From: Thermoflexales bacterium
GTDB taxonomy: Bacteria > Chloroflexota > Anaerolineae > Fen-1058
Assembly (NCBI GenBank): GCA_016931085.1
Contig: JAFGFO010000321.1
Location: forward strand, 1-28,951
DNA length: 28,951 bases
Reading direction: 5' to 3'
In this document: positions 16,050 through 23,150 of the stretch, in pieces
Layout of the letters: every line of letters begins with the position of its first letter
Numbering within the stretch: position 1 is the first letter of the stretch
Made by a program: the position numbers and the translations under genes
The notes under the pieces: generated by a model
What the model was told of the DNA's origin: nothing
The model's input: only the letters and a program-made list of their open reading frames with translations
Database searches by the model: none

Positions 16050-17026
16050 TGCCACACTCAAAAATCCTTGTAACCGGCGGGGCCGGCTTTATCGGCGGGC
16101 ACTTGTGCCAGTTGTTATTGGAGGAGGGCTGCCAGGTAACGGCCATTGACGACCTGTCGACCGGGCGGCTGGACAATATCGCTGCCCTGCACCAGCAGCC
16201 TGGCTTTAGCTTTGTGCGCGAGACGATCCTCAACGCGTTGGTGCTGGATCGCCTGGTGAGCGAATGTGACGCGGTAGTCCACCTGGCGGCGGCGGTTGGC
16301 GTACAGTTGATCCTCGATCACCCCATACGCACCATCGAGACCAACATCCTGGGCAGCGAGGCGGTTCTGCGCGCGGCAGCCCGCTACGGGAAAAAAGTGC
16401 TGCTGGCGTCTACCTCCGAGGTGTACGGCAAAAGCGAGCAAGTACCTTTCAGCGAAGACGACGATCGCGTCATGGGCGCCACCACGCGCGGGCGGTGGAG
16501 CTACGCCGAGACCAAGGCGATGGACGAATTCCTGGCGTTGGCTTATCACCGCGAACAAGGGCTGCCGGCAGTGATCTTTCGCTTGTTCAACACGGTGGGA
16601 CCCCGTCAGAGCGGGCAATACGGCATGGTCGTGCCGCGTTTTGTCAACTGGGCGCTGCGGGGTGAGGCTCTCCTGGTCCACGGCGACGGGCAGCAAACGC
16701 GCTGCTTTTGCCACGTGACCGACGTGATACGCGCTATCGCTGGCCTGTTGGAGCATTCCGGAGCCGTGGGGCAAATCCACAACATCGGCAGCACCGAGGA
16801 AGTGAGCATCTTGGAGCTGGCCGAGCACGCCAAGGCCATCACCGGCAGCGTCTCGCCAATCCACTTCGTGCCTTACCAGCAGTTAGGGAGCGATTTCGAG
16901 GACATGCGCCGGCGCGTGCCCGACACGCGCAAAATCCAAGCGCTGCTCGGTTGGCAGCCACGCCACACACTGGACGACATCCTGCGCGACGTGGCGGCCG
17001 ACTTGAACGTGAAACGTGAAACGTAA
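16049..17026 (+). CDS. NAD-dependent nucleotide-sugar epimerase/dehydratase (extended SDR)
   Basis: This 325-aa extended short-chain dehydrogenase has an NAD-binding T-G-G-A-G-F-I-G at residues 8-15, an S-T-S-E-V-Y-G strand, catalytic Y152-x-x-x-K156 (S-Y-A-E-T-K) and R-L-F-N-T-V-G-P-R. The late F-E-D-M-R-R-R-V-P-D motif is common in UDP-glucuronate decarboxylase and UDP-glucose 4-epimerase relatives. The exact sugar substrate cannot be fixed. Its ATG overlaps the upstream stop by one base and there is no Shine-Dalgarno sequence, which points to coupled translation with the glycoside hydrolase. The last residues (N-V-K-R-E-T) and the stop codon come from a heptanucleotide repeat, so the original C-terminus was probably altered by it. 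No terminator follows; the next gene is convergent. Confidence 0.88.
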   Translation: MPHSKILVTGGAGFIGGHLCQLLLEEGCQVTAIDDLSTGRLDNIAALHQQPGFSFVRETILNALVLDRLVSECDAVVHLAAAVGVQLILDHPIRTIETNILGSEAVLRAAARYGKKVLLASTSEVYGKSEQVPFSEDDDRVMGATTRGRWSYAETKAMDEFLALAYHREQGLPAVIFRLFNTVGPRQSGQYGMVVPRFVNWALRGEALLVHGDGQQTRCFCHVTDVIRAIAGLLEHSGAVGQIHNIGSTEEVSILELAEHAKAITGSVSPIHFVPYQQLGSDFEDMRRRVPDTRKIQALLGWQPRHTLDDILRDVAADLNVKRET

Positions 17027-17058
17027 CAAGATTACGCATTACGCATTACGTTTTACGC
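17007..17058. repeat. Heptanucleotide arrays carrying both convergent stop codons
   Basis: ACGTGAA, ACGTGAA, ACGTAAC (17007-17027), then ATTACGC, ATTACGC, ATTACGT, TTTACGC (17031-17058), all 7-nt periods. The epimerase stop (17024-17026) and the GTPase stop (17053-17055, minus) are both supplied by repeat units. The second half matches the array at 3265-3306. Confidence 0.8.
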
Positions 17059-18255
17059 ATCTGGCTCCGTTCCACCTGCCGCCGCGCCGCAGCGGGCGCA
17101 AAAGCGGGCATCCTTGGGCAGCTTGTGGCCACACTGCTCGCAGCGTGGGGTCGGGGGGGGCAGGGCCAACCAGGCCGGGCGCGTCAGCTTCCAACGCGGC
17201 CAGCTCAACTGCCACCAACGTCTTTTGCCCTGGCCGCCTGCCTCGCCGGGCGGGACGGGCTTTTTCTCAGCGCGTTCTCGCAGCGAACGGGCCAACTGCT
17301 TGCCGCGCTCAAAGGCCTCGGCGTACAACTGCTTGAGCCGCTCCTGGCTGAGCTTTTCGCCGTGGACACACCACTGATACACCGCCTGTCCAGTCGCGTA
17401 CGTGCCGGCATAGGCGACTCCTACCTTGGGGATGATACCCCACACCGGGATCAGGCCCACCAACCCGCGTCCGACCTGCCGCCACAGGAAGCCACTCCCC
17501 ACCACGGCGGCCAGCTCCGGCAGGGTCTTGCGCCAGTCGCTCTCCAGTCCGACCGCCAACGCGATCTTGTAGGCCATGACAGCCTGGTTCTTGGTCAGGA
17601 CGATGGTATCACCCACGTTGAGCGGAATATCCAGGATAGGCACGATCTCGGCCAGGCCGGTGCTCAGGCTGTAGCTAGCGTTGGTCATGCACGCGTCGTC
17701 AATCAGCTTGCGACAGACCGTCTCGCGCAGCAGCGGCAAGCGTCGCGCCAATGCCACCTCGCGCCCGCGAAACAAGCGCAATATGGCCGGCGCCAGCGCC
17801 CGCAGCAGTGAGTCACGATCCGGCGCGGCAATCGCCACAACCTGGGCCGACGACGACCATGCTAACGCTTCGTTGAGCACGGCCTGGGTATCCACGGCCA
17901 AGTCAGCCTTGTTGTAGCACACGACCAGGGGCAGGTGATAGCGGGTCAGGGTATCGAAGGCCTCACGCTCGCGCGGATGAAGGGGCTGGCTGGCGTCCAG
18001 CACCAACAGCACCAGGTCAATCCCCTCCAGCACGATACGTCCGTCAAAACGTGATTCGCCCACCAGCGGCAACTGGCCGGCCGGCAAGTCAGGCCGCGCG
18101 CCCGTCAGCAATTGGGCGATGAGCGTGGACTTGCCCACCCCTTCTCCGCCCAGGACGAGCACGCGCAGCGGCGCTTCAGCCTGCTCGCGGAGGGCGTTCA
18201 GGTCGATCTCGCGCAGCGTGTCAAAGATGTTATTAAAGTCAAGCAGATTAGGCAT
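17053..18255 (-). CDS. DUF697-type GTPase with C-terminal zinc ribbon
   Basis: I use the ATG at 18255, which overlaps the upstream moeA-like gene by 8 bp (ATGCCTAA) and has GGAG 11 nt before it; an ATG at 18282 is also possible. The 400-aa product has a Walker A/G1 motif G-G-E-G-V-G-K-S-T (36-44) and an N-K-A-D G4 motif (115-118), so it belongs to the TRAFAC GTPases. A helical, partly hydrophobic region (about 200-310) with E-I-V-P-I-L-D-I-P and G-L-I-P-V-W-G-I-I-P-K-V-G resembles DUF697. A basic linker leads to a zinc ribbon (C-E-Q-C and C-A-R-C, about 376-392). It probably acts at the inner face of the membrane; its role is unknown. It is the last gene of the moeA unit and ends in a heptamer repeat. 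Confidence 0.8.
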   Translation of the reverse strand: MPNLLDFNNIFDTLREIDLNALREQAEAPLRVLVLGGEGVGKSTLIAQLLTGARPDLPAGQLPLVGESRFDGRIVLEGIDLVLLVLDASQPLHPREREAFDTLTRYHLPLVVCYNKADLAVDTQAVLNEALAWSSSAQVVAIAAPDRDSLLRALAPAILRLFRGREVALARRLPLLRETVCRKLIDDACMTNASYSLSTGLAEIVPILDIPLNVGDTIVLTKNQAVMAYKIALAVGLESDWRKTLPELAAVVGSGFLWRQVGRGLVGLIPVWGIIPKVGVAYAGTYATGQAVYQWCVHGEKLSQERLKQLYAEAFERGKQLARSLRERAEKKPVPPGEAGGQGKRRWWQLSWPRWKLTRPAWLALPPPTPRCEQCGHKLPKDARFCARCGAAAGGTEPDA

Positions 18256-20242
18256 GGTCTTGTCCGCTCCTGGTCGTATCATAACCCGGCAGCGCCATCA
18301 CCGCCCGGCGGAAGGCCTGGCTACGGATCACGTCCAGCGCCGCTTGTATCAGCTCACCTTCGTAAAAAGCGCGGGGGATCACCAGGTCGTAGCGCTCCTG
18401 CTCGAGTGGCACAAAGTCCAGTCCCAGCGCGTAAGCCGCCGCGGCGATGCCCAGGCCGCAATCAGCCAGGCCGCTTTGCACGGCGGCCGCCACGGCCAGG
18501 TGCGTGTACTCCTCGCGCTCGTAACCCTGCACCCGGGCAGGCTCGAGGCCCAACTGCCCCAGGCGATAGTCCAGCAGCACGCGCGTGCCGGCGCCGCGTT
18601 GGCGATTGACAAAGCGCACATCGGGGCGGGCCAGGTCAGACAGCGAGCGGAAGGCCTTGGGATTGCCCCCGGCCACGATCAAGCCCTGTTCGCGTTGGAC
18701 CAGGGTCACGAGCACCACCGGCAAGCCGGGCAGGTACTGCTTGACGTAGCTGAGGTTGTACTCGCCCGTCTGCGGGTCGATCAGGTGGCAGCCGGCGCAG
18801 TGGGCCTCACCGCGCCGCAGTGCCAGCAGCCCACCCAGGCTGCCAACGTGGGCCGAGCTTAGGCGCAAGCCGGGGCGAGTCTCCGCCAGGTACTGCGCCA
18901 GCAAATCCAGCGTCACGTCGTGACTGCCGATGTGGACGAGCGTTTTAGCCAAAGCGCCTGCTTCGGTGTACAACTCGACCGTGACCGTCTCGCCGGCGTT
19001 CACGCCCTCTGAAAAGCGCGGGATGCGCACGATGCCATCGGCGCGCACCAGGGATGTGATCACGCCTGCCCCCCGGCTGAGCGGCGCGGCCACAGTGCGC
19101 TCCCCCACCTGCCCGACTGCCACCCGCACCCACTCGTCATCGCCCATCGGGCTGAGCAGCTTGCGGGTGATGACAGCTTGCACAGCCGGCTTGCGCACAG
19201 GCTCCCGCCCCAGCCACCTGGCCAAAGTCGGTTCGACAAAGATCTCGCCCGTCAGGGCACACGAGACCGGATAGCCGGGAACGCCGATAAGGGGAATCGA
19301 GTTTCGAGTTTCGAGTTTCGAGTTTTGAGTGTCAAGCTTTGAGTCGACCAGCCCCAGGATGACGGGGTGGCCGGGGCGCACGGCGACGCCGTGGACGAGC
19401 AGGTTGCCGACCTCCTCCACCACGCGGGCGGTATAGTCCTTGCTGCCGGCCGACGAGCCGGCATTGACCAGCACCAGGTCATGTTGGCCGGCCGCCTCCA
19501 GGATGGCCGTTTTGAGTCGATCATAGTCATCGGCCACGATGGGCCAACGCGTGGGCAGGCCGCCCCACTGCTCAACCTGGGCGGCCAGCACGATGCTGTT
19601 GTACTCGATGATATCGCCCGGATGCAGCCGGCCGGCTCGCTCGCGTCCCAGGTCCTCGACTGTGATCAGCTCGTTGCCGGTCGGCAGGATGGCCACCCGC
19701 GGCTTGCGGCGCACGCGCACGGTTGGGTGGCCACAAGCGGCTATCGCGCCCAGGTCGACTGCTCGCAGGGTGTGATTGGCCGGCAGCACCAACTCGGTGG
19801 CCACCATGTCCTCGCCCATGGCGCGCACGTTCGTCCAGGGCGCCAGGCCGGCGCGGAGCTCGATGGCGGCGATTTGCGACGTGTTATTGCTTATTTCCTG
19901 CACGTGTTCGATCATGACCACCGCGTCGGCCCAGGCTGGAAGCGGGTCGCCGGTATTGACCGGCTGGGCCTGCTCGCCCAGGCTCAAGCGCAGCGGCAAA
20001 GTCTCGGTGGCGCCCACGGTATCGGCCGCGCGCACAGCGTAGCCATCCATGGCACTGGCGTGGTAGGCCGGCGAGCTGACGGCCGCCCAGACCGGGCCGG
20101 CCGTCAGCCGCCCCAAGGCCCGGTCGACCGGCACATCCTCTCCTTCGAGTGCCTGCCAGCAGCCGGCCTCCTCCAGGGCCGAGGTCCAGCGCTGCCAGGC
20201 CTGATCGAGGGCTATGTCTTGCAGGTAAATCTTGCGTCCCAT
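18248..20242 (-). CDS. MoeA-like molybdopterin biosynthesis protein fused to a PBP-like domain
   Basis: The 664-aa protein has an N-terminal MoeA unit (about 1-400) with A-M-D-G-Y-A-V-R-A-A-D, P-T-G-N-E-L-I, N-A-G-S-S-A-G-S-K-D-Y and G-V-P-G-Y-P-V-S, the last a variant of G-L-P-G-N-P-V-S. The C-terminal half (about 425-650) is a type-2 periplasmic-binding-like fold with G-S-H-D-V-T-L-D, S-A-H-V-G-S-L-G-G and R-Q-R-G-A-G-T-R. MoeA inserts molybdenum (or tungsten) into adenylylated molybdopterin; the fused domain is often proposed to bind the oxyanion or a ligand, which is unproven here. A heptamer repeat is translated at S-K-L-D-T-Q-N-S-K-L-E-T-R-N-S, just before the G-V-P-G-Y-P-V-S loop. The ribosome site is weak (AAGG next to the ATG). 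It lies in one operon with moeA. Confidence 0.9.
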   Translation of the reverse strand: MGRKIYLQDIALDQAWQRWTSALEEAGCWQALEGEDVPVDRALGRLTAGPVWAAVSSPAYHASAMDGYAVRAADTVGATETLPLRLSLGEQAQPVNTGDPLPAWADAVVMIEHVQEISNNTSQIAAIELRAGLAPWTNVRAMGEDMVATELVLPANHTLRAVDLGAIAACGHPTVRVRRKPRVAILPTGNELITVEDLGRERAGRLHPGDIIEYNSIVLAAQVEQWGGLPTRWPIVADDYDRLKTAILEAAGQHDLVLVNAGSSAGSKDYTARVVEEVGNLLVHGVAVRPGHPVILGLVDSKLDTQNSKLETRNSIPLIGVPGYPVSCALTGEIFVEPTLARWLGREPVRKPAVQAVITRKLLSPMGDDEWVRVAVGQVGERTVAAPLSRGAGVITSLVRADGIVRIPRFSEGVNAGETVTVELYTEAGALAKTLVHIGSHDVTLDLLAQYLAETRPGLRLSSAHVGSLGGLLALRRGEAHCAGCHLIDPQTGEYNLSYVKQYLPGLPVVLVTLVQREQGLIVAGGNPKAFRSLSDLARPDVRFVNRQRGAGTRVLLDYRLGQLGLEPARVQGYEREEYTHLAVAAAVQSGLADCGLGIAAAAYALGLDFVPLEQERYDLVIPRAFYEGELIQAALDVIRSQAFRRAVMALPGYDTTRSGQDHA
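19297..19345. repeat. Heptanucleotide array TCGAGTT within the moeA-like gene
   Basis: Four perfect TCGAGTT units (19297-19324) are followed by three degenerate ones. They are translated in frame on the minus strand into about 16 residues in a loop before G-V-P-G-Y-P-V-S. The seven units (49 nt) leave the frame open. Confidence 0.8.
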
Positions 20243-20249
20243 ACCTTAA

Positions 20250-20283
20250 TTTTCTTAGCGTCCTTCGCGCCTTCGCGGTAAAA
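20250..20283. repeat. Dispersed-repeat-like sequence (CGCGAAGG type) before the moeA-like start
   Basis: On the minus strand it reads TTTTACCGCGAAGGCGCGAA and then GGACGCTAAG, ending 7 nt before the start codon at 20242. The internal GCGAAGG is repeated twice. This wording is familiar from intergenic repeats of several bacterial phyla. It fills most of the 65-bp gap between the two genes. Confidence 0.4.
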
Positions 20284-20307
20284 TTAGAGTTATTTCAAGA
20301 GTCATAC

Positions 20308-21225
20308 TCAGCTCTTGGCAAAACGGAACACAGAGGATCCACACGCAGCGCAGGTACCCTTCCAGGCCGGGCGCTCGTTGGCCAGCAAAACCCGCTCCGG
20401 GTCGACCATGACGCGCTTGGCCCGACATTTGGTACAGTAAGCTTTCATCCCTGGTGGGGGCACCCTCTCTTCGGGCTGGTCTATCTCAGGGAGCTCAAGG
20501 GTTTGAGGCGATACGTCTTTGGGCTCGTCCGATTCAGAGGGCCTGAGGATCTGGGGCGCTTCATCTGCTACACTTGTCAGCTCCTCAGCCGCGAGCCGGG
20601 GGGGACACGGTAAGCGTATCCCCACTGGGAATTGTATGCCTGGTGAGGGGCTTGCGATCACCTGTCTTGCTTCACGAGCCAGCGGCTGGCCAGGCAGCTC
20701 TTGGGGGTGGGCTTGGGCACGTGCCAGCTCCTGTTCGAGTTGGTAAATGCGTTCGGCCGCCTGTTCCAACTGATTTTGAAGCGTTTCGGCCCGTTCCTGC
20801 GCGACCCTCACTTCGGCTAAATGCTCCTGGTTCGTTGCCTCGGCTGTGGCGGCGCGCTGCCTGGCTTGCACGACGTCGTCCTCCAAGCGCGGCAGGCGTC
20901 CCTTGACCGTGGTCAACTGCGCCTGGAGCAGCGTCACACGCTGGCGAGCCTGGGCCAGCTCGTCTTCCGACTGCCGGAGCCGGCTGTGTTCGCCTGAGCT
21001 CGTCTGCGGCGGCTGTCCCGCCGCTGGCGGGGCCTGACGCAATTGCAGCTCCAGCTCGGCCAGCCGGCGGCGCAGCTCCCCCACCAGGGTCTCCAATTGA
21101 GCCGCTCGCTGTTGGGCATGGCCCTGTTGCGTCTGCAAAGCAATGAGCCGAGAACGGCTCACCAGCCACCAACTCAGCACGCCAGCGACAAAGCCAACTA
21201 AACCCACGACGACATAGTCCATCAT
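20308..21225 (-). CDS. Membrane-anchored coiled-coil protein with DUF5679-type zinc ribbon
   Basis: The 305-aa protein begins with one transmembrane helix (about 3-22, Y-V-V-V-G-L-V-G-F-V-A-G-V-L). A long Gln/Glu/Arg-rich coiled coil (about 28-185, interrupted near 65-80) and a Pro/Glu-rich linker (about 190-255) follow. The C-terminus (about 262-303) is a four-Cys ribbon, Y-C-T-K-C-R-A-K-R ... C-A-A-C-G-S-S-V-F-R-F, matching DUF5679. The ATG at 21225 follows GGGAG by 8 nt. It lies 47 bp after moeA and 65 bp before the moeA-PBP gene, in the same direction, so it is probably cotranscribed. The function is unknown. It could be a membrane scaffold, but a link to molybdenum cofactor rests only on position. 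Confidence 0.8.
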   Translation of the reverse strand: MMDYVVVGLVGFVAGVLSWWLVSRSRLIALQTQQGHAQQRAAQLETLVGELRRRLAELELQLRQAPPAAGQPPQTSSGEHSRLRQSEDELAQARQRVTLLQAQLTTVKGRLPRLEDDVVQARQRAATAEATNQEHLAEVRVAQERAETLQNQLEQAAERIYQLEQELARAQAHPQELPGQPLAREARQVIASPSPGIQFPVGIRLPCPPRLAAEELTSVADEAPQILRPSESDEPKDVSPQTLELPEIDQPEERVPPPGMKAYCTKCRAKRVMVDPERVLLANERPAWKGTCAACGSSVFRFAKS

Positions 21226-21272
21226 GTTTATTCTCCCTGCCTGGATCCCTCTCTATCTGCCGTCTCTATCTC

Positions 21273-22505
21273 TTAAAACAAGCGCACGTCCACCCACTCG
21301 CCGGCCTGCAAGCCGCCGACGTCGAGCGGGATCTTGAGCATGCCGTCGGCCTTGACCAGGGTATAGATCAGGCTGGATTTGCCGAAAACCGGCTCGGCCC
21401 ACAGCTCGCCCTCCCTTTCGGACAGCTTGACCTGCACATAGTCCTCGCGCCCGGTCAGCGAGGCGATGTTATGCGTCAAGCGGGCCTGGACCGAATGGCA
21501 GCGAGGCGGGGTGTCTACACCCTGCAAGCGCCAGATCACCGGCACCAGGAGCAGATCGGCCACCACCATCGCGCTGACCGGGTTGCCCGGCAGGCCAAAG
21601 GCGGGCTTGCCGGAACAGACGGCCAGCACGGTCGGTTTGCCAGGCTTGACGCCGATGCCGTGGACGAGCACGCCCGGCTGGCCCAGGGTATTGATCACGT
21701 CGGCCGTCATGTCGCGGGCGGAAACCGAGCTGCCGGCCGAAAAGACCAGCACGTCGGCCATCTCGAAGGCGCGTTGGGCGGCGGCCCGCATCGCCTCGAA
21801 ATCGTCGCCGATGATGCCTTGCGGCAGGGGGATGCCACCGGCGTGCGTCACCAGGCCGGACACGGTATAGGTATTCACATCGCGCACCTGGCCTAGAGCG
21901 GGTTCTTGCTCGGGCGGCACGACCTCGTCGCCGCTGGAAATGATGGCCACGCGCGGCTGGCGCGCCACGTTCAGGCGGGTGATGCCCAGCGCCATCAGGC
22001 CGCCGGTGTCTTGGGGGCGCAAAATGTGACCGGCCTCCAGCAGCACGGCATCTGGCTGGACATCCTCGCCGACCTGGGTCACGTTCTCGCCCACGGCCAC
22101 TGCGCGCAGCACCTCGATCGTGGCGTCGTCCAATCTCTGGGTGCGCTCGACCATCACCACCGCGTCCGCGCCGGGCGGCAGCATGCCGCCGGTGTGCACG
22201 ACCGCCGCCTGGCCGCTTTCCACCACGAAATCCGGCGCCTGCCCCATCGGCACCTGGCCGATCACGGCCAGGTAGGCTGGCAGGCTTTCCGTCGCGCCGA
22301 AGGTGCTGGCGGCGCGCACGGCGTAGCCGTCCATCGTGCTGCGTGCAAACGCCGGCAGGGCCACCGGCGAGCTCAGCGTCTCGGCCAGCACGCGGCCAAG
22401 CGCCGATGCGGTGGGGATGCGTTCCGCAGGGGGTGAGCCAGGCAGCAGGCCCCACAAGCGGTGCAGCGCCACCGAAGGCGGCACGACGGTAAAGAGTTCG
22501 GACAT
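21273..22505 (-). CDS. moeA: Molybdopterin molybdenumtransferase MoeA
   Basis: The 410-aa protein is of usual MoeA length. It carries R-S-T-M-D-G-Y-A-V-R-A (catalytic-region Asp59), H-T-G-G-M-L-P-P-G-A-D-A-V-V-M-V-E, I-S-S-G-D-E-V-V, S-A-G-S-S-V-S-A-R-D-M-T and the loop F-G-L-P-G-N-P-V-S-A, all family hallmarks. MoeA ligates molybdate to MPT-AMP in the last step of molybdenum cofactor synthesis. It is the first gene of a minus-strand unit that also holds a MoeA-PBP fusion, so the genome may assign two MoeA proteins to different metals (Mo and W) or steps; that is inference. Its promoter is at 22585-22613 with about a 70-nt leader. No clear Moco riboswitch was seen in the leader. Confidence 0.95.
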   Translation of the reverse strand: MSELFTVVPPSVALHRLWGLLPGSPPAERIPTASALGRVLAETLSSPVALPAFARSTMDGYAVRAASTFGATESLPAYLAVIGQVPMGQAPDFVVESGQAAVVHTGGMLPPGADAVVMVERTQRLDDATIEVLRAVAVGENVTQVGEDVQPDAVLLEAGHILRPQDTGGLMALGITRLNVARQPRVAIISSGDEVVPPEQEPALGQVRDVNTYTVSGLVTHAGGIPLPQGIIGDDFEAMRAAAQRAFEMADVLVFSAGSSVSARDMTADVINTLGQPGVLVHGIGVKPGKPTVLAVCSGKPAFGLPGNPVSAMVVADLLLVPVIWRLQGVDTPPRCHSVQARLTHNIASLTGREDYVQVKLSEREGELWAEPVFGKSSLIYTLVKADGMLKIPLDVGGLQAGEWVDVRLF

Positions 22506-22584
22506 AGTTATACACCTGGCCTAAGCAATAACGTACTGCGTCTGCCTCAAGAATAGCAAGGTATAACGCACGACATTTACATTC

Positions 22585-22613
22585 AGTATACCACATTTGC
22601 GGCTTTGATGAAA
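22585..22613 (-). promoter_or_regulatory. Promoter of the moeA unit
   Basis: On the minus strand the -10 box is TATACT (22585-22590), preceded by TGTGG; the -35 TTTCAT (22608-22613) is poor but spaced 17 nt away. The extended -10 matches the pattern of the other promoters in this window. Confidence 0.55.
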
Positions 22614-22630
22614 AAGCGCTGTGGAGTTGG

Positions 22631-22659
22631 GGTGCATTTCGCCCAAGGCGAAATGCACC
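22631..22659. repeat. Perfect hairpin GGTGCATTTCGCC-CAA-GGCGAAATGCACC
   Basis: 13-bp arms with a 3-nt loop, extendable imperfectly outward (TTGGGG left, TTGCAATCCCC right). It lies in the divergent region between moeA and the nucleotidase, upstream of both promoters. There is no T-run, so a small palindromic repeat is more likely than a terminator. Confidence 0.65.
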
Positions 22660-22671
22660 TTGCAATCCCCA

Positions 22672-22699
22672 GTATCCGAATGGTCTTTTCCCCGTTATA
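22672..22699. repeat. 28-bp intergenic element shared with 3314-3341
   Basis: Same ends (GTATCC ... GTTATA) and a similar middle to the copy at 3314-3341. It lies 29 nt before the -35 box of the nucleotidase promoter. Confidence 0.4.
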
Positions 22700-22727
22700 C
22701 AAGTGGGACAGGAGTGCAATTGCCATG

Positions 22728-22756
22728 TTGGTATCCTGGCCCTTTTGTGGTAAAAT
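22728..22756 (+). promoter_or_regulatory. Promoter of the 5'-nucleotidase gene
   Basis: TTGGTA (22728-22733), 17-nt spacer, TAAAAT (22751-22756) with TGTGG before it. The leader from here to the ATG at 23151 is about 385 nt, or about 250 nt without the inserted element. Confidence 0.55.
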
Positions 22757-22762
22757 ACTGTT

Positions 22763-22996
22763 TTGCAAGCACTGATCTTGAACTGGGGACACGCAAGTCC
22801 CAATCTCGAACCTGGTTACCATCCAGCGTCGTGACATAGGCACACCCGGCGTATAGAAGCGATGTACTTTTTGCTAAAACGTTCTCCTGGGCCACACTGG
22901 GCTGCGCCGGAGAAGTGACAAAGAAAGGAGGTGCCGCCGAAACAAGTACAGTTTTCACCGTTTGATTGTTCGTGTATCTCACCTGTTTACAAACCA
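22763..22996 (+). other. Long untranslated leader of the nucleotidase gene, no gene seen
   Basis: The region between promoter and inserted element holds no convincing ORF, tRNA or riboswitch class that I recognise. A few short complementary words (for example GGGAC with GTCCC near 22785-22806) suggest local structure. The AAGGAGGTG box at 22925-22933 is the one clear shared signal. Confidence 0.4.
22925..22933 (+). promoter_or_regulatory. AAGGAGGTG leader box of the nucleotidase gene
   Basis: It lies 226 nt before the ATG at 23151. Subtracting the 129-bp element and one 10-bp target copy gives 87 nt, the same spacing as in the M6 protease leader (7883 to 7970). Confidence 0.5.
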
Positions 22997-23006
22997 CATT
23001 TAGGAG

Positions 23007-23135
23007 CAATACCATTCAAATAAGCGCTGGACTAGAGGCTTTCGCCCTTGGCGCGCAGAGCGAGCCGGAATCTTCCGCCTTCCAAAGGACGCAAAGCGAA
23101 AGGCTCGACTCCGGAATGCTATTTGAAAAGTATTG
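23007..23135. mobile_element. 129-bp MITE-like element flanked by a 10-bp target duplication
   Basis: The ends are CAATAC and GTATTG. Long imperfect terminal inverted repeats of about 39 bp run inward (CAATAC..TTCAAATA..AG.CTTTCGC, by comparing the left end with the reverse complement of the right). It is flanked by perfect direct repeats CATTTAGGAG at 22997-23006 and 23136-23145. There is no transposase ORF inside. The right-hand target copy forms the AGGAGG ribosome site of the nucleotidase gene. The element is non-autonomous, and the transposase family is not assignable from this window. Confidence 0.85.
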
Positions 23136-23150
23136 CATTTAGGAGGAAAT

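Noticed and set aside
22763..22996. Riboswitch (c-di-GMP, cobalamin or Moco) or tRNA in the nucleotidase leader
   Set aside because: Some words such as GGTTACC and GCCACA recall riboswitch pieces, but the defining core sequences and helices, or a tRNA T-loop, were not found.
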